Shown here: piece after piece, positions 1 to 8,960 of the stretch
Numbering within the stretch: the stretch's first letter is position 1
How the letters are laid out: each line of letters starts with the position of its first letter
Origin: Nitrospira sp. SG-bin1
GTDB taxonomy: Bacteria; Nitrospirota; Nitrospiria; Nitrospirales; Nitrospiraceae
Assembly: GCA_002083365.1 (NCBI GenBank)
Contig: LVWS01000045.1
Span: 98,319-162,318 of the forward strand
Reading direction: 5' to 3'
DNA length: 64,000 nt
The notes under the pieces: model-generated
What the model saw: the letters and a program-made list of their open reading frames with translations, nothing else
Database searches by the model: none
Told to the model about the DNA's origin: nothing
Position numbers and translations under genes: made by a program

Positions 1-2
1 AC

Positions 3-557
3 GCCCATAGCGCCGATCCTCATTACGGGCCCACTGAACCCGCTTCTTCACTGATCACCAGAGACAACCTAGTTCTGATCGACTTATGGGCGAAACAAAC
101 GACACAGGGCTCGGTCTATGGCGATATCACTTGGACTGGCTACACCGGGACGCAGGTACCCGCAAAGCACCGCACGATCTTCGAACATGTTCGGCACGGA
201 CGCGATGCGGCCCTATCGTTTGTTCAGGATCAAGTGGCGGCAGGCCGTTTTCCCTGCGGATGGGAAGTCGATGATGTTTGTCGGAATACGATTCGGGCCG
301 CGGGCTATGGTGACTTCTTCATTCATCGAACCGGCCATTCGATCGGGGAAGAGGTTCATGGTAACGGAGCCAATATCGACAACCTGGAAACGCAGGATGG
401 TCGTCGGTTGCTGCCCAGAACTTGCTTTTCTATTGAACCGGGGATTTACCTGCCCGGAGAGTTTGGGATCAGGAGTGAGCTGGACGTCTACATTTCGGAT
501 CGAGAAACCGTGGTGCATGGCCTACCACTTCAAACTGAAATTATTTCGCTTCTATGA
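3..557 (+). CDS. M24-family Xaa-Pro aminopeptidase, C-terminal part (5' end outside window)
   Basis: The reading frame is open from the window edge to a TGA at 555-557 and gives about 184 residues of a metallopeptidase of the pita-bread (M24) fold, which removes N-terminal residues before proline or processes dipeptides. The usual five metal ligands can be placed in order: Asp in LIDLWAK, Asp in YGDITWTGY, His in HRTGHSIGEE, Glu in FSIEPGIY and Glu in IRSELDVY. The N-terminal domain is cut off by the window. Only the catalytic domain is visible, so aminopeptidase P versus prolidase cannot be decided. Confidence 0.85.
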   Translation, partial: AHSADPHYGPTEPASSLITRDNLVLIDLWAKQTTQGSVYGDITWTGYTGTQVPAKHRTIFEHVRHGRDAALSFVQDQVAAGRFPCGWEVDDVCRNTIRAAGYGDFFIHRTGHSIGEEVHGNGANIDNLETQDGRRLLPRTCFSIEPGIYLPGEFGIRSELDVYISDRETVVHGLPLQTEIISLL

Positions 558-593
558 CGACCTCGTCATGTCTGAACGTGCTCTGACCATTTC

Positions 594-623
594 TTGACAC
601 CATGTCGGACGGGCGGCTAGATT
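594..623 (+). promoter_or_regulatory. Candidate sigma-70 promoter of the tatA-like gene
   Basis: TTGACA at 594-599 and TAGATT at 618-623 are separated by 18 bases. The ATG of the TatA-like gene lies about 48 bases downstream of the -10 box. The boxes are seen in the sequence; their function is inferred. Confidence 0.5.
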
Positions 624-670
624 CACTCATTTGACAAGGGTACCTCCGCCGATCACTTGCGAGGCCGTAC

Positions 671-1477
671 ATGTTCGGCACAATGGGTTTTTCGGAACTT
701 ATCATTATTCTCATCATCCTGTTGATCATTTTCGGAGCAGGTCGTCTACCGCAGATCGGCGAGGGTGTCGGCAAGGCATTGAAGGGGTTTAGAAAAGAAG
801 TGAACGAAGTGCCCCAGCCCGCTCCGGACGAGACTCAACCAGCAACGGGGGCGCCACCAGTGATTCAGGTTTCGACCCACATCATCTCGCCGCCAACACC
901 GCCACCGAGCATAGGATCATCGCCAGTAACGACTCGGCCAAACACTCCTTATGTCCCTGGTCCGGAGCTGACGCCTGGTACCACTGCTTCACTGCAGTAC
1001 AATGCAAGCCTTCAAACTCCGCGGGCATCCGTTCCTCCCTCAAATCAGACACCGGCATCTGCCTCCAGCCAAGTGATCTCAATGGAAGAACGGGCTGCAG
1101 CTCCCCCTCCGAGGTCCCAGGCTTCGTATCCATCGTTGCCCGCTGGTTCCCAAGCAAAAGGGACGGCTAAACGGCCTTCGGCCATTGTGAACAAAGATGC
1201 GGTGGCTCGTGTACAGGCGCAACAGGCCGCGCTCAAGGCAAAAACGATGCAATCAGCGGCGGCAGTATCGCCCGATGACCTGCAACACCTCGGTGAAGGC
1301 CTGGGAGAGGTCGTGCGAACGTTCCGGCAAGCCGTGTCCGATGTTCAAAACAGTGTCGACCCTCAAATGCGTACCATCCAAGCAGAAATGGATGCGGCCC
1401 AAAAGGAAATTCAGCAGTCCCTCGAAGCCGCTAAAGAACTACCACACGTGCAAGAAGACCGTCAGAAATCTGCATAA
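671..1477 (+). CDS. TatA/TatE-like twin-arginine translocase subunit with long C-terminal extension
   Basis: Residues 1-45 are a normal TatA head: a short N-terminal hydrophobic helix (GFSELIIILIILLIIFGAGRLP) followed by the amphipathic helix IGEGVGKALKGFRKEV. TatA proteins form the pore-like part of the Tat pathway, which exports folded proteins across the inner membrane. The family is usually 60-90 residues; this one has 268. Residues 46-175 are rich in Pro, Ser and Thr and look disordered. Residues 204-225 then repeat the amphipathic pattern (LGEGLGEVVRTFRQAV) without a second membrane helix, and a charged helix follows (about 228-262). It stands alone, with no tatB or tatC nearby. At least one Tat-type client is encoded here (31025-32344). 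TatB-like function is possible because TatB has a longer helical tail. Confidence 0.85.
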   Translation: MFGTMGFSELIIILIILLIIFGAGRLPQIGEGVGKALKGFRKEVNEVPQPAPDETQPATGAPPVIQVSTHIISPPTPPPSIGSSPVTTRPNTPYVPGPELTPGTTASLQYNASLQTPRASVPPSNQTPASASSQVISMEERAAAPPPRSQASYPSLPAGSQAKGTAKRPSAIVNKDAVARVQAQQAALKAKTMQSAAAVSPDDLQHLGEGLGEVVRTFRQAVSDVQNSVDPQMRTIQAEMDAAQKEIQQSLEAAKELPHVQEDRQKSA

Positions 1478-1722
1478 CCCTTGCCTGACCGCTCTCCATA
1501 GCGCTCTCAAGTCTCTTGCCGACTAAGGTTATTGGCGCTTCACCAACCCAGAGGATTCCTATCGCTGTAGACTGATACCAAAGCCCGGCACCGGAATCTT
1601 GAACACAAGCTTAATAGGAGAGGCAGTGAGGGAAGTATCGATGTGTACGGGTCGCGCAAGAAATCTTTCTTGATGCTGCTACGAGATTATTACTGATCTG
1701 AACAAGATACGCTCGTTCAGCT

Positions 1723-2241
1723 TCACGAAGGATTCCGACTCCGATTCAAGGACTCAACTAATCCGACCAGTTGCTCCTGTACTTTTTTATCCAAGTCCAC
1801 GAACTGGATGCCCATACCTGGAAATAGAAGGTATCGCTCCGGCTTGTGGCGAATCCAAGCGACCTTCGCCTTCGCTTTTAGCTTGTCCCACGGCCGATCA
1901 GGAAGCGAAAATTCGACCGTCAGTTCTGTACCTGGACTAAGAGGAGTACCGCTCTCGATAAAGAGCCCTCCACCACCGATTCCACCGGTCAGACTATCAA
2001 ACTGCTTTCCTTCTGGCGTCGTATACCGAATTTTCAAGGCAAGCGGTGCACGAGGCTGCGTACGACAATGAGCGAATCGGGCATCCTCCCCGCTGACAAG
2101 CACTCGTTCAATGATCGCACCCCACGACATGCCGCCCAAAAGCTGACCCGACGTGTCGTGTATGTTGATCGCCTCCCGCCCCTGATCAATAACGAGGGAT
2201 TTCCCCTGGTGTCCAACAGTGGAAACGACAGGAAACGTCAT
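1723..2241 (-). CDS. PilZ-like domain protein, paralog 1
   Basis: This 172-residue protein has an N-terminal stretch of about 60 residues (VVSTVGHQGKSLVI to MSWGAIIERVL) and then a PilZ-type beta barrel. PilZ domains bind cyclic di-GMP through RxxxR and D/NxSxxG. RxxxR is present as RTQPR just before PLALKIRY, but the second motif position reads GGIGGGG followed by LFIES. The end matches the usual PilZ close (KVAWIRH, then FPGMGIQFVDL). The neighbour at 2288-2806 is a paralog of exactly the same length in the same direction, so the pair looks like a tandem duplication. Cyclic di-GMP binding is uncertain because of the altered second motif. Confidence 0.75.
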   Translation of the reverse strand: MTFPVVSTVGHQGKSLVIDQGREAINIHDTSGQLLGGMSWGAIIERVLVSGEDARFAHCRTQPRAPLALKIRYTTPEGKQFDSLTGGIGGGGLFIESGTPLSPGTELTVEFSLPDRPWDKLKAKAKVAWIRHKPERYLLFPGMGIQFVDLDKKVQEQLVGLVESLNRSRNPS

Positions 2242-2287
2242 AACGTCATCCCTACCTTTTCCGAGTGGCCTAAGTCAGAAGCCGATC

Positions 2288-2806
2288 CTACGCTGCTTGC
2301 CCCATGTTCTGGATCGATTTCACTAACGCATGGATTCGCTCACGGACATCCTCGGCTATCTCAGTGAACCGGACCCCCATTCCGGGACTGAACGTATATT
2401 GGTCGGCTTTTGGACAAACCCACGCTACGGTTCCTTTTGCCGGCATCCATTCCTCGGGTTTTTCGGGAAACGAGAACTCCATGGCGAGCTTCGTTCCTAC
2501 TGGAAGTGGAGTTTGACTTTCGATAAATAACCCCCCACCACCAATGCCGCCCGCTCGGCTTTCGAACAGCAACCCCTCTGGGCTGTTGTAGCGTACACGG
2601 AAAGCAAGAGATATGCGCGGTTCTGATCGGACTTCTTTTTGAACGGACACCTTTCGATAGGCGAGAATTTGATCGATGACAAAGTCCCAGGATAGATTAC
2701 CGATGATCTCCCCATTCGTACCGAATAAGACGACCATTTCACGTTCTGAGTCAAGCTCGATAGCTTTGGCTTTGTGCCGAAGACTCAAAGAAACAGGGTA
2801 TTTCAC
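2288..2806 (-). CDS. PilZ-like domain protein, paralog 2 (GTG start)
   Basis: The protein matches paralog 1 along its whole length: VKYPVSLSLRHK at the start, NLSWDFVIDQIL in the middle, RSEPR for RxxxR, GGIGGGGLFIES, and FSPGMGVRFTEI at the end. An ATG exists further upstream at 2869, but I chose GTG at 2806. It has GGAGGG a few bases before it and gives 172 residues, the same as paralog 1; the extra 21 upstream residues have no counterpart there. It probably acts as a cyclic di-GMP effector or a degenerate relative; the partner process is not shown by the context, since clpX lies upstream on the same strand. Confidence 0.75.
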   Translation of the reverse strand: MKYPVSLSLRHKAKAIELDSEREMVVLFGTNGEIIGNLSWDFVIDQILAYRKVSVQKEVRSEPRISLAFRVRYNSPEGLLFESRAGGIGGGGLFIESQTPLPVGTKLAMEFSFPEKPEEWMPAKGTVAWVCPKADQYTFSPGMGVRFTEIAEDVRERIHALVKSIQNMGQAA

Positions 2807-2987
2807 AAGCCCTCCATCCGAGACACGCACGAGGCAAGTATAGCGCGGCCTTTCCCATTGTCGAGGCAAAGAGAAGGAGGCTAGTGAGAGAACGAGCCTG
2901 AACTATCTAGGCAGGAGAAGAGACGGCTTCGGTCCTCTCAATAAATAACTGGCAGGGTCATTGACCACTTGCAGAATTTATCAATGA

Positions 2988-4244
2988 CTACGCAGTCTTA
3001 GCGTCTTTTTCCTGTTCGAATATACGCATCGGTGGGTTTTTGCCCAAGATTGCGTCTTCCGTTATTACCACCTCGACGATCTGCTTCTGAGAAGGAGCAT
3101 CGTACATGACGTCAAGCATGACTTCTTCCAGGATAGCCCTCAGGCCTCTGGCACCGGTCTTCTGCGCATAAGCTTTTCGCGCCACCGCTCCCAATGCCCC
3201 TTCCGTGAATCGGAGCTTGACCTTTTCGAACGACAGCAGTTTTTCGTACTGCTTGGTCAATGCATTCCGGGGTTCGGTGAGGATACGGATCAACGCGCGC
3301 TCGTCCAACTCCTCTAACGTGGCTACGACCGGTAACCGCCCTACGAATTCCGGTATCAGGCCGTACTTCAGAAAATCTTCAGGCTGAACCTTCGCCAGGA
3401 GATCACCCAAGCGAACATCGTTTCGCCCGAGGATCTCGGCCCCAAATCCCATCGACTTTCGATTCAGACGCTGCTCAATGATCTGTTCCAAACCGACAAA
3501 TGCTCCACCGCAGATGAACAGAATATTGCTGGTATTGACCTGAATAAATTCTTGATGGGGATGTTTCCTTCCGCCCTGCGGGGGAACGTTCGCGACCGTA
3601 CCCTCAATCAGCTTCAGTAATGCTTGCTGAACGCCCTCGCCAGACACATCACGGGTAATAGACGGACTGTCGCTTTTCCGACTGATCTTGTCAATTTCAT
3701 CGATGTACACAATCCCGCGCTCAGCCCGTTCTACATCATAGTCCGCGGCTTGCAAAAGCTTCAGAATGATATTTTCGACATCTTCGCCTACATAACCAGC
3801 TTCCGTTAAAGTCGTGGCATCAGCGAGAGTGAACGGAACATCCAGGTACTTGGCCAAGGTCTGGGCTAGGAGGGTCTTTCCGGTTCCGGTCGGACCCACC
3901 ATGAGGATATTGCCCTTCTGAAGTTCAATATCGTCGACTTCTTTTTCCTTTGAGGAAATACGCTTGTAATGATTGTGCACGGCCACCGAGAGAATGCGTT
4001 TCGCCCGCTCCTGTCCGATGACATACTGATCGAGATGATGTTTGATTTCTGCTGGTTTCTTGAGTTTGGACGAAATTTCTTCTTTGGCCTCTTCCCAATC
4101 TTCCGCAATGATGTCATTGCAAAGGTTGACACACTCATCACAGATATACACCGTCGGTCCGGCAATCAGCTTTCGCACCTCATCACGGCTTTTCCCACAG
4201 AACGAACAGCGCAAGTGTCGGTCCATCTTTTCCTGCTTTGCCAT
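2988..4244 (-). CDS. clpX: ATP-dependent Clp protease ATP-binding subunit ClpX
   Basis: ClpX is the AAA+ unfoldase that feeds substrates into ClpP. The 418 residues are the normal length. The N-terminal zinc-binding domain is intact (CSFCGKS then YICDECVNLC), followed by Walker A GPTGTGKT, the pore loop GYVGEDVE, Walker B IVYIDEIDKI and the sensor region IPEFVGRLPV. It starts 14 bases after the clpP stop in the same direction, so tig, clpP and clpX form one operon, as in many bacteria. SsrA-tagged proteins, made with help from SmpB (53108-53581), are a classical substrate class for ClpXP. Confidence 0.98.
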   Translation of the reverse strand: MAKQEKMDRHLRCSFCGKSRDEVRKLIAGPTVYICDECVNLCNDIIAEDWEEAKEEISSKLKKPAEIKHHLDQYVIGQERAKRILSVAVHNHYKRISSKEKEVDDIELQKGNILMVGPTGTGKTLLAQTLAKYLDVPFTLADATTLTEAGYVGEDVENIILKLLQAADYDVERAERGIVYIDEIDKISRKSDSPSITRDVSGEGVQQALLKLIEGTVANVPPQGGRKHPHQEFIQVNTSNILFICGGAFVGLEQIIEQRLNRKSMGFGAEILGRNDVRLGDLLAKVQPEDFLKYGLIPEFVGRLPVVATLEELDERALIRILTEPRNALTKQYEKLLSFEKVKLRFTEGALGAVARKAYAQKTGARGLRAILEEVMLDVMYDAPSQKQIVEVVITEDAILGKNPPMRIFEQEKDAKTA

Positions 4245-4258
4245 GTACCCCCCCTGCG

Positions 4259-4897
4259 TTACTTGCCTTTGATTCCGTCTTTTGCTCCGTCGCCGGATTC
4301 TCCTGCCTTCAGAAATTTCGGTGGTCGCGTAATGACCTCGTCGATGAGACCGTATCGTTTCGCTTCTTCTCCTGACATGAAATAGTCTCGTTCCGTGTCA
4401 TGCGCGATTTTCTCGATCGGCTGTCCGGTGTGTTTGGCCAGAATTTCATTGAGGCGTTCGCGAATCTTAAGAATTTCTCGGGCATGGATGTCGATTTCCG
4501 TCGCCTGTCCTTGGAATCCTCCCAAGGGTTGGTGGATCATCACCCGCGCATTGGGCAGGGCAAATCGCTTGCCCTTTGTTCCGGCGGTCAAGAGGAGCGC
4601 TCCCATACTGGCGGCCTGACCGAGACAGATGGTGTTGATCGGGGGCTTCACGTATTGCATGGTATCGTAAATGCCCAACCCGGCGGTCACACTGCCCCCG
4701 GGCGAATTGACATAGAGATTAATGTCTTTTTCAGGATCTTCCGCTTCAAGAAAGAGAAGTTGAGCAATGACCAAATTGGCGAACACGTCATCGATTGGGG
4801 CGCCCAAGAAAATGATGCGATCTTTGAGAAGGCGCGAGTAAATGTCATAGGCTCGTTCGCCTCGATTCGTTTGCTCCACGACGATCGGGACCAGCAT
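4259..4897 (-). CDS. clpP: ATP-dependent Clp protease proteolytic subunit ClpP
   Basis: This is the serine peptidase that forms the degradation chamber docked to ClpX. The catalytic Ser lies in GQAASMGALLL and the His in VMIHQPLGG. The open frame reaches upstream to 5062, but the usual ClpP start is MLVPIVVEQTNRGERAYDIY at 4897, with AAGGAA about nine bases upstream; that gives 212 residues, close to the family norm of about 200. It lies 73 bases after tig and 14 bases before clpX. Confidence 0.97.
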   Translation of the reverse strand: MLVPIVVEQTNRGERAYDIYSRLLKDRIIFLGAPIDDVFANLVIAQLLFLEAEDPEKDINLYVNSPGGSVTAGLGIYDTMQYVKPPINTICLGQAASMGALLLTAGTKGKRFALPNARVMIHQPLGGFQGQATEIDIHAREILKIRERLNEILAKHTGQPIEKIAHDTERDYFMSGEEAKRYGLIDEVITRPPKFLKAGESGDGAKDGIKGK

Positions 4898-4970
4898 GTT
4901 GCTCGATTCCTTTCCTTGATAAACCGCATGTCCGTGCTCCATGCACCTCCGGTACAATGGGCGACTGCGT

Positions 4971-6287
4971 TTATCCTTGTATGACCGCTTGACGATAGAC
5001 GACGTCCAGCGCCTTGTCGGCCAAGATCCTTGCTCGTAACTCCTCAATGGCATCCTGGCCACCGGCCTGGATCATTTTCACGAGATCGGCCACTGGTACC
5101 CTGAGTTCCGTGGCCAATCGTGTCACTTCATTGTTCAAATCGTCCTGGCTCACCGACAAGCCCTCTTTCTCAGCGATGGCCTCAAGGATCAATCCCGCTT
5201 TGACGCGACGATTCGCTTCTTCACGGTTCTCTTCACGGATTCTCTTCAGTTCTTCCGCCTCGGGCGCAGGAAGGGATTCGGTGGCTTTGCCGCGCGACCG
5301 AGCCTGTAATTTCTGCCGTACAATCGTGCTGAGCTCTCGCTCAACGAGTGTGTCGGGGAGATCGAAATGATGGGTGTCGATGAGACGTTTGAGAAGCGTA
5401 TCTTTATAGGACTCCTCGACATCCTTCTTGAGCGCCTGTTCCATCTGGCCGCGCAACTTGTCTCGTAATTCTTGGAGTGACGTGTAGGGCCCGCAGTCTT
5501 TGGCAAACTCATCGTCAAGGATGGGGAGCTTCTTCTGTTTCACCCCCTTTATCGCTAGACGGAAACGGACAGTTTTTCCGGCAACTCGTTGATCCGGATG
5601 GCTCACTGGATAGGTCTGAGGAATTTCCACGATACCCCCGGCCTGTTTCCCGATCAGATGAGCATCTATTTCTATCCCCAGCAAGGCGGCTTTCGATCCA
5701 ACCTTATGGAGTTGGCCTTCCTTCTTCGTGCCTTCCAGAGGAGTTCCATCCAAAAATCCTTCGAGATCGACGACAGCATAGTCACCTTCGGCTAGAACTG
5801 TACCGGCTTCGGCCTCATCCAGCCGAGCCTGTTGTTCACGCAATACTTCCAGGGCTCGATCTACCTGTTCTTCCGCAACGGTGCGCTTGTCGGCCTGGAG
5901 GGAAATAGGATTCGGGGACTTGTAGTCGCGAAGTTGGATGGTGGGCTTAATTTCGACTGTCGCCGTGAAGATAAACGGAGAATCTTTTTTTATTTTGACG
6001 CGATCCAGTGGGGGAATATCCACCACCACTGGATTGATCCCGGCCTGTTTGATCGCTCGACCATAGAAATCCGGCACGAGCTTCCGGATCACGTCTTCTT
6101 CTATTGTTTTAGCATAACGCTTTTCCAAAATGGCCACCGGAGCTTTCCCGGGACGAAACCCTGGAATCTGGACCTGGCGATTGAGTTCCAAATATGCACG
6201 TGAAAATTGCTGCGTCACTTCATCGGCGGGCACCTCAATCTTCAAGGCGCGTTTCATCGGCCCCAATTCGGTCACTTCCATTTTCAT
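4971..6287 (-). CDS. tig: Trigger factor, ribosome-associated chaperone and peptidyl-prolyl isomerase
   Basis: Trigger factor binds the ribosome exit tunnel and shields nascent chains. The ribosome-docking signature region is GFRPGKAP near residue 44, followed by the FKBP-like domain (EGDYAVVDLEGFLDGTPLEG) and a long helical C-terminal arm. The open frame runs upstream through the tRNA-Leu gene, so I set the start at ATG 6287 (MKMEVTELGPMKRALKIEVP), which fits the family and gives 438 residues. First gene of the tig-clpP-clpX operon, placed about 40 bases after the tRNA-Leu gene on the same strand. Confidence 0.96.
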   Translation of the reverse strand: MKMEVTELGPMKRALKIEVPADEVTQQFSRAYLELNRQVQIPGFRPGKAPVAILEKRYAKTIEEDVIRKLVPDFYGRAIKQAGINPVVVDIPPLDRVKIKKDSPFIFTATVEIKPTIQLRDYKSPNPISLQADKRTVAEEQVDRALEVLREQQARLDEAEAGTVLAEGDYAVVDLEGFLDGTPLEGTKKEGQLHKVGSKAALLGIEIDAHLIGKQAGGIVEIPQTYPVSHPDQRVAGKTVRFRLAIKGVKQKKLPILDDEFAKDCGPYTSLQELRDKLRGQMEQALKKDVEESYKDTLLKRLIDTHHFDLPDTLVERELSTIVRQKLQARSRGKATESLPAPEAEELKRIREENREEANRRVKAGLILEAIAEKEGLSVSQDDLNNEVTRLATELRVPVADLVKMIQAGGQDAIEELRARILADKALDVVYRQAVIQG

Positions 6288-6326
6288 CGTCGAAATCGAA
6301 CTCCCTGCCTCGTCGGATGGTAGTAG

Positions 6327-6409
6327 TGGTGCGAGAGGGGGGACTTGAACCCCCACGGTTGCCCACGAGATCCTAAGTCTCGCGCGTCTGCCAGTTCCGC
6401 CACTCTCGC
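6327..6409 (-). tRNA. tRNA-Leu (anticodon TAG)
   Basis: The acceptor stem GCGAGAG pairs with CTCTCGC. The anticodon arm is CGAGA-CTTAGGA-TCTCG with anticodon TAG. There is a long variable arm typical of tRNA-Leu, and the T arm has GGTTCAAGTCC. The 3' CCA is encoded at 6327-6329. It lies directly before tig on the same strand and may be co-transcribed with it. Confidence 0.95.
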
Positions 6410-6776
6410 ACGGTCGAGGATGCCCGCGGAGCTGTCACCTTTTTTGATGGTGACCTGAGAAGCAAAAACACGCGATGTCGTATAGCGTTGTACCGTTGGA
6501 CGTATGTAAGTGTCAACCCATACGACCGGGGGTATTCTATCCCTAGTATGAATGGCCCAGCCGAACCGCTTGATGCCCTCCTTCTCCCCGTACTTGATCG
6601 CAATCGCTGCGTTCCTACGTACACCACAGTCCATCCCTAACACATATTGTTTTATTGTTTCCGATAAGAGAGTCGCCATCCGCCGAACTCCTCTCCGTCA
6701 GGACCGGCAAGGATTGCTCACCTTGCCGGTCACGAATACGCATGCTAAGATGCCTTGCCTTTGCACTTCTCGATGC
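6410..6776. other. Gene-free stretch between tRNA-Leu and tRNA-Ser
   Basis: About 370 bases between two divergent tRNA genes. It must carry both promoters. A minus-strand open frame crosses it but runs straight on into the tRNA-Leu gene and matches no family I know. Apart from the candidate promoter at 6488-6516 I see nothing functional. Confidence 0.5.
6488..6516 (-). promoter_or_regulatory. Candidate promoter for tRNA-Leu and the tig operon
   Basis: On the minus strand TTGACA (6516-6511) is followed after 17 bases by GTACAA (6493-6488), a weak -10 box, about 80 bases before the tRNA 5' end. The -35 box is perfect; the -10 assignment is tentative. Confidence 0.4.
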
Positions 6777-6866
<90 letters not shown>

Positions 6867-6978
6867 AACCGAGCTTGCTCGTACCGGCGGCTCTTCTAGG
6901 CTTTATGCTTTATCGTAATTGACGCCGCCGAATAGACACCTCAAGCGGGAACTGTGTTGGAGGGTCTCGTGAAAAATA

Positions 6979-7079
6979 GGGGCTGGGCCCTGTGCAATAG
7001 GACCCTGTGAACCCCGCCAGGTCCGGAAGGAAGCAACGGTAAGCAGTCAGTTCTGTGTGCCGCAGGATCACCTGGCCCC
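6979..7079 (+). ncRNA. ffs: Signal recognition particle RNA, small bacterial form (4.5S)
   Basis: The 5' end GGGGCTGG pairs loosely with the 3' end CCTGGCCCC, and the conserved apical domain is present as CAGGTCCGGAAGGAAGCA with the partner AGCAGTCAG. This RNA is the scaffold for Ffh in co-translational membrane targeting. Placement just before dnaX, after a tRNA-Ser, is common in bacteria. The exact ends are estimated from the outermost pairing. Confidence 0.92.
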
Positions 7080-7163
7080 ACTTCTCTAGAAACTTGCGAA
7101 TGAGGCGCGTCATACATACCTGCAAGATCTGCTAGTGACTTAACATCGGGAGCATGGCGACAG

Positions 7164-8960
7164 TTGGACTACCAAGTCTCCGCGCGTAAATATCGACCCG
7201 GTACCTTTGATGACGTGATCGGTCAACCTCATGTCGTCCAGACCCTGACGAACGCGGTCTCGACGAAGCGCATCGCGCATGCATATCTCTTTTCCGGTAC
7301 GCGAGGCGTCGGAAAAACGACTGTCGCGCGGATCCTCGCCAAAGCACTCAATTGTGAACAGGGACCGACAAGTCAACCCTGCGACATCTGTGAGAATTGC
7401 CGCGAGATCGCGCAAGGAAACTCCGTTGACGTCATCGAGATTGATGGTGCGTCCAACACCAGCGTGGACGATGTGCGGGAGATCCGCGAGAACGTGAAAT
7501 TCACGCCGTTCCGTGGTCAGTTTCGAGTCTATATCATCGATGAAGTCCACATGCTCTCAAACTCCGCGTTCAATGCTCTGTTGAAGACGCTCGAAGAACC
7601 ACCCGCACATGTGGTCTTCATTTTCGCGACCACGGAGATCCACAAAATCCCTGCAACGATTCTCTCGCGATGTCAGCATTACAATTTTCGTCGCCTTGCC
7701 AGGACCGAGATCATCGAACGGCTTCGACACGTGGCCGTACAAGATCAGTTGACGCTCGAGGAACGGAGTTTCATGGCTTTGGCTCGTGCCAGTGAAGGGA
7801 GCATGCGAGATGCCCTGAGTTTGCTCGATCAAGCTATTGCCTATGGCGGCAAGGCGATTTGCCACACAGACCTCGAACTGCTATTGGGAGCCGTCCCTCA
7901 AGAACTGGTGCACGAACTCCTTCGAGCGATCGTGGCCCAAGACAGCCCTACCGCTCTTGCGAGCCTTGCCACTCTGCTTGACGGGGGACATGACTTGCGG
8001 GCGTTTTGCTCGGAAGTTGTGGAACTGATCCGTAATCTGCTCGTAGCGGCAGTCGTTCCCGGTACGGCCGAGCTGCGTGGCTTGATTGAAACCTCGGAAG
8101 ACGACCTGAAACAACTGTTGATGCATGCCAAGGCATTCACTCCAGAACAACTTCAGGAACTGCTGGCCATCTTTATCCAAGCGGAGGATTCGTTACGATT
8201 GAGCAGCCACCCTCGTTTCGTGATGGAAACCGCAGCGGTTCGAGCCACACGACTGCTGCGTCAACGAGAGTCGACGGTGACCCGCCCGGTACAGACAGCA
8301 TCGTCTAGCCAAAAACCATCACCTGAACCAGAAGGACGCAAGACTGCTTCTGCAACCCCTTCCGCTCCTCCCTCACGCCAGAGCACACCTGCCGTGTCTA
8401 GGCCAGTCTCTCCACCCGTTCAAACGTCAGCGGTAGGAACGGATGACAGGCCGATGATTTCAGCCGAACTGCCTCCCTCTCCCCCAACCGCAACGATGAT
8501 AGTCAGTCCGATTACCATGCCCGCCACAACCGACGACTCACAACCGTCGTTGCATTGGGACTCAGTGCAAGAAGAAATCGCCTCTTCCTTTCCAAATATT
8601 GCCCCCTTCCTCGAATCCGGTCGGTTTGTTGGAATAGAAGGTGGCGTGGTGACCATCGGGTTTCCCAAACAAGCCACTGTGGCCAGAGCCAGACTTGAGA
8701 AACAAGAAAACCTTCTGGTGTTATCAAAATTGTGTGAACAACAGCTAGGGCATCCGATACGTGTCCGCATCGCCGAGCTGACAGACACCGATCCACCGGG
8801 GCCGACGATGGCTCAAGCGAGAGCGGCCAAGGAACAAGAACAACGGTTGGTATTATTCGAACGTGCGAAAGCGAACCCGACGGTGAAGCAGGCTCTTGAG
8901 ATATTCGGCGCCGAATTGGCGGAGGTCCGCACTATCGCACAGCAGGAGGCAAGCGAATGA
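7164..8960 (+). CDS. dnaX: DNA polymerase III subunits gamma and tau (clamp loader ATPase)
   Basis: DnaX loads the DnaN clamp onto DNA. The protein has 598 residues with Walker A GTRGVGKT, the four-Cys zinc site (NCEQGPTSQPCDICENC), DEVHMLS as Walker B, and the sensor-1 region ATTEIHKIPATILSRCQ. The C-terminal third is a Pro-rich linker and a tau-like tail. The family start (DYQVSARKYRPGTF) requires a TTG at 7164; the only nearby ATG, at 7154, is out of frame. ybaB overlaps its stop codon by four bases (ATGA), so translation is probably coupled. Confidence 0.95.
   Translation: MDYQVSARKYRPGTFDDVIGQPHVVQTLTNAVSTKRIAHAYLFSGTRGVGKTTVARILAKALNCEQGPTSQPCDICENCREIAQGNSVDVIEIDGASNTSVDDVREIRENVKFTPFRGQFRVYIIDEVHMLSNSAFNALLKTLEEPPAHVVFIFATTEIHKIPATILSRCQHYNFRRLARTEIIERLRHVAVQDQLTLEERSFMALARASEGSMRDALSLLDQAIAYGGKAICHTDLELLLGAVPQELVHELLRAIVAQDSPTALASLATLLDGGHDLRAFCSEVVELIRNLLVAAVVPGTAELRGLIETSEDDLKQLLMHAKAFTPEQLQELLAIFIQAEDSLRLSSHPRFVMETAAVRATRLLRQRESTVTRPVQTASSSQKPSPEPEGRKTASATPSAPPSRQSTPAVSRPVSPPVQTSAVGTDDRPMISAELPPSPPTATMIVSPITMPATTDDSQPSLHWDSVQEEIASSFPNIAPFLESGRFVGIEGGVVTIGFPKQATVARARLEKQENLLVLSKLCEQQLGHPIRVRIAELTDTDPPGPTMAQARAAKEQEQRLVLFERAKANPTVKQALEIFGAELAEVRTIAQQEASE

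Noticed and set aside
6284..6679. 131-codon minus-strand frame upstream of tig
   Set aside because: It reads through the tRNA-Leu gene and has no family match; the upstream half may be non-coding promoter DNA.
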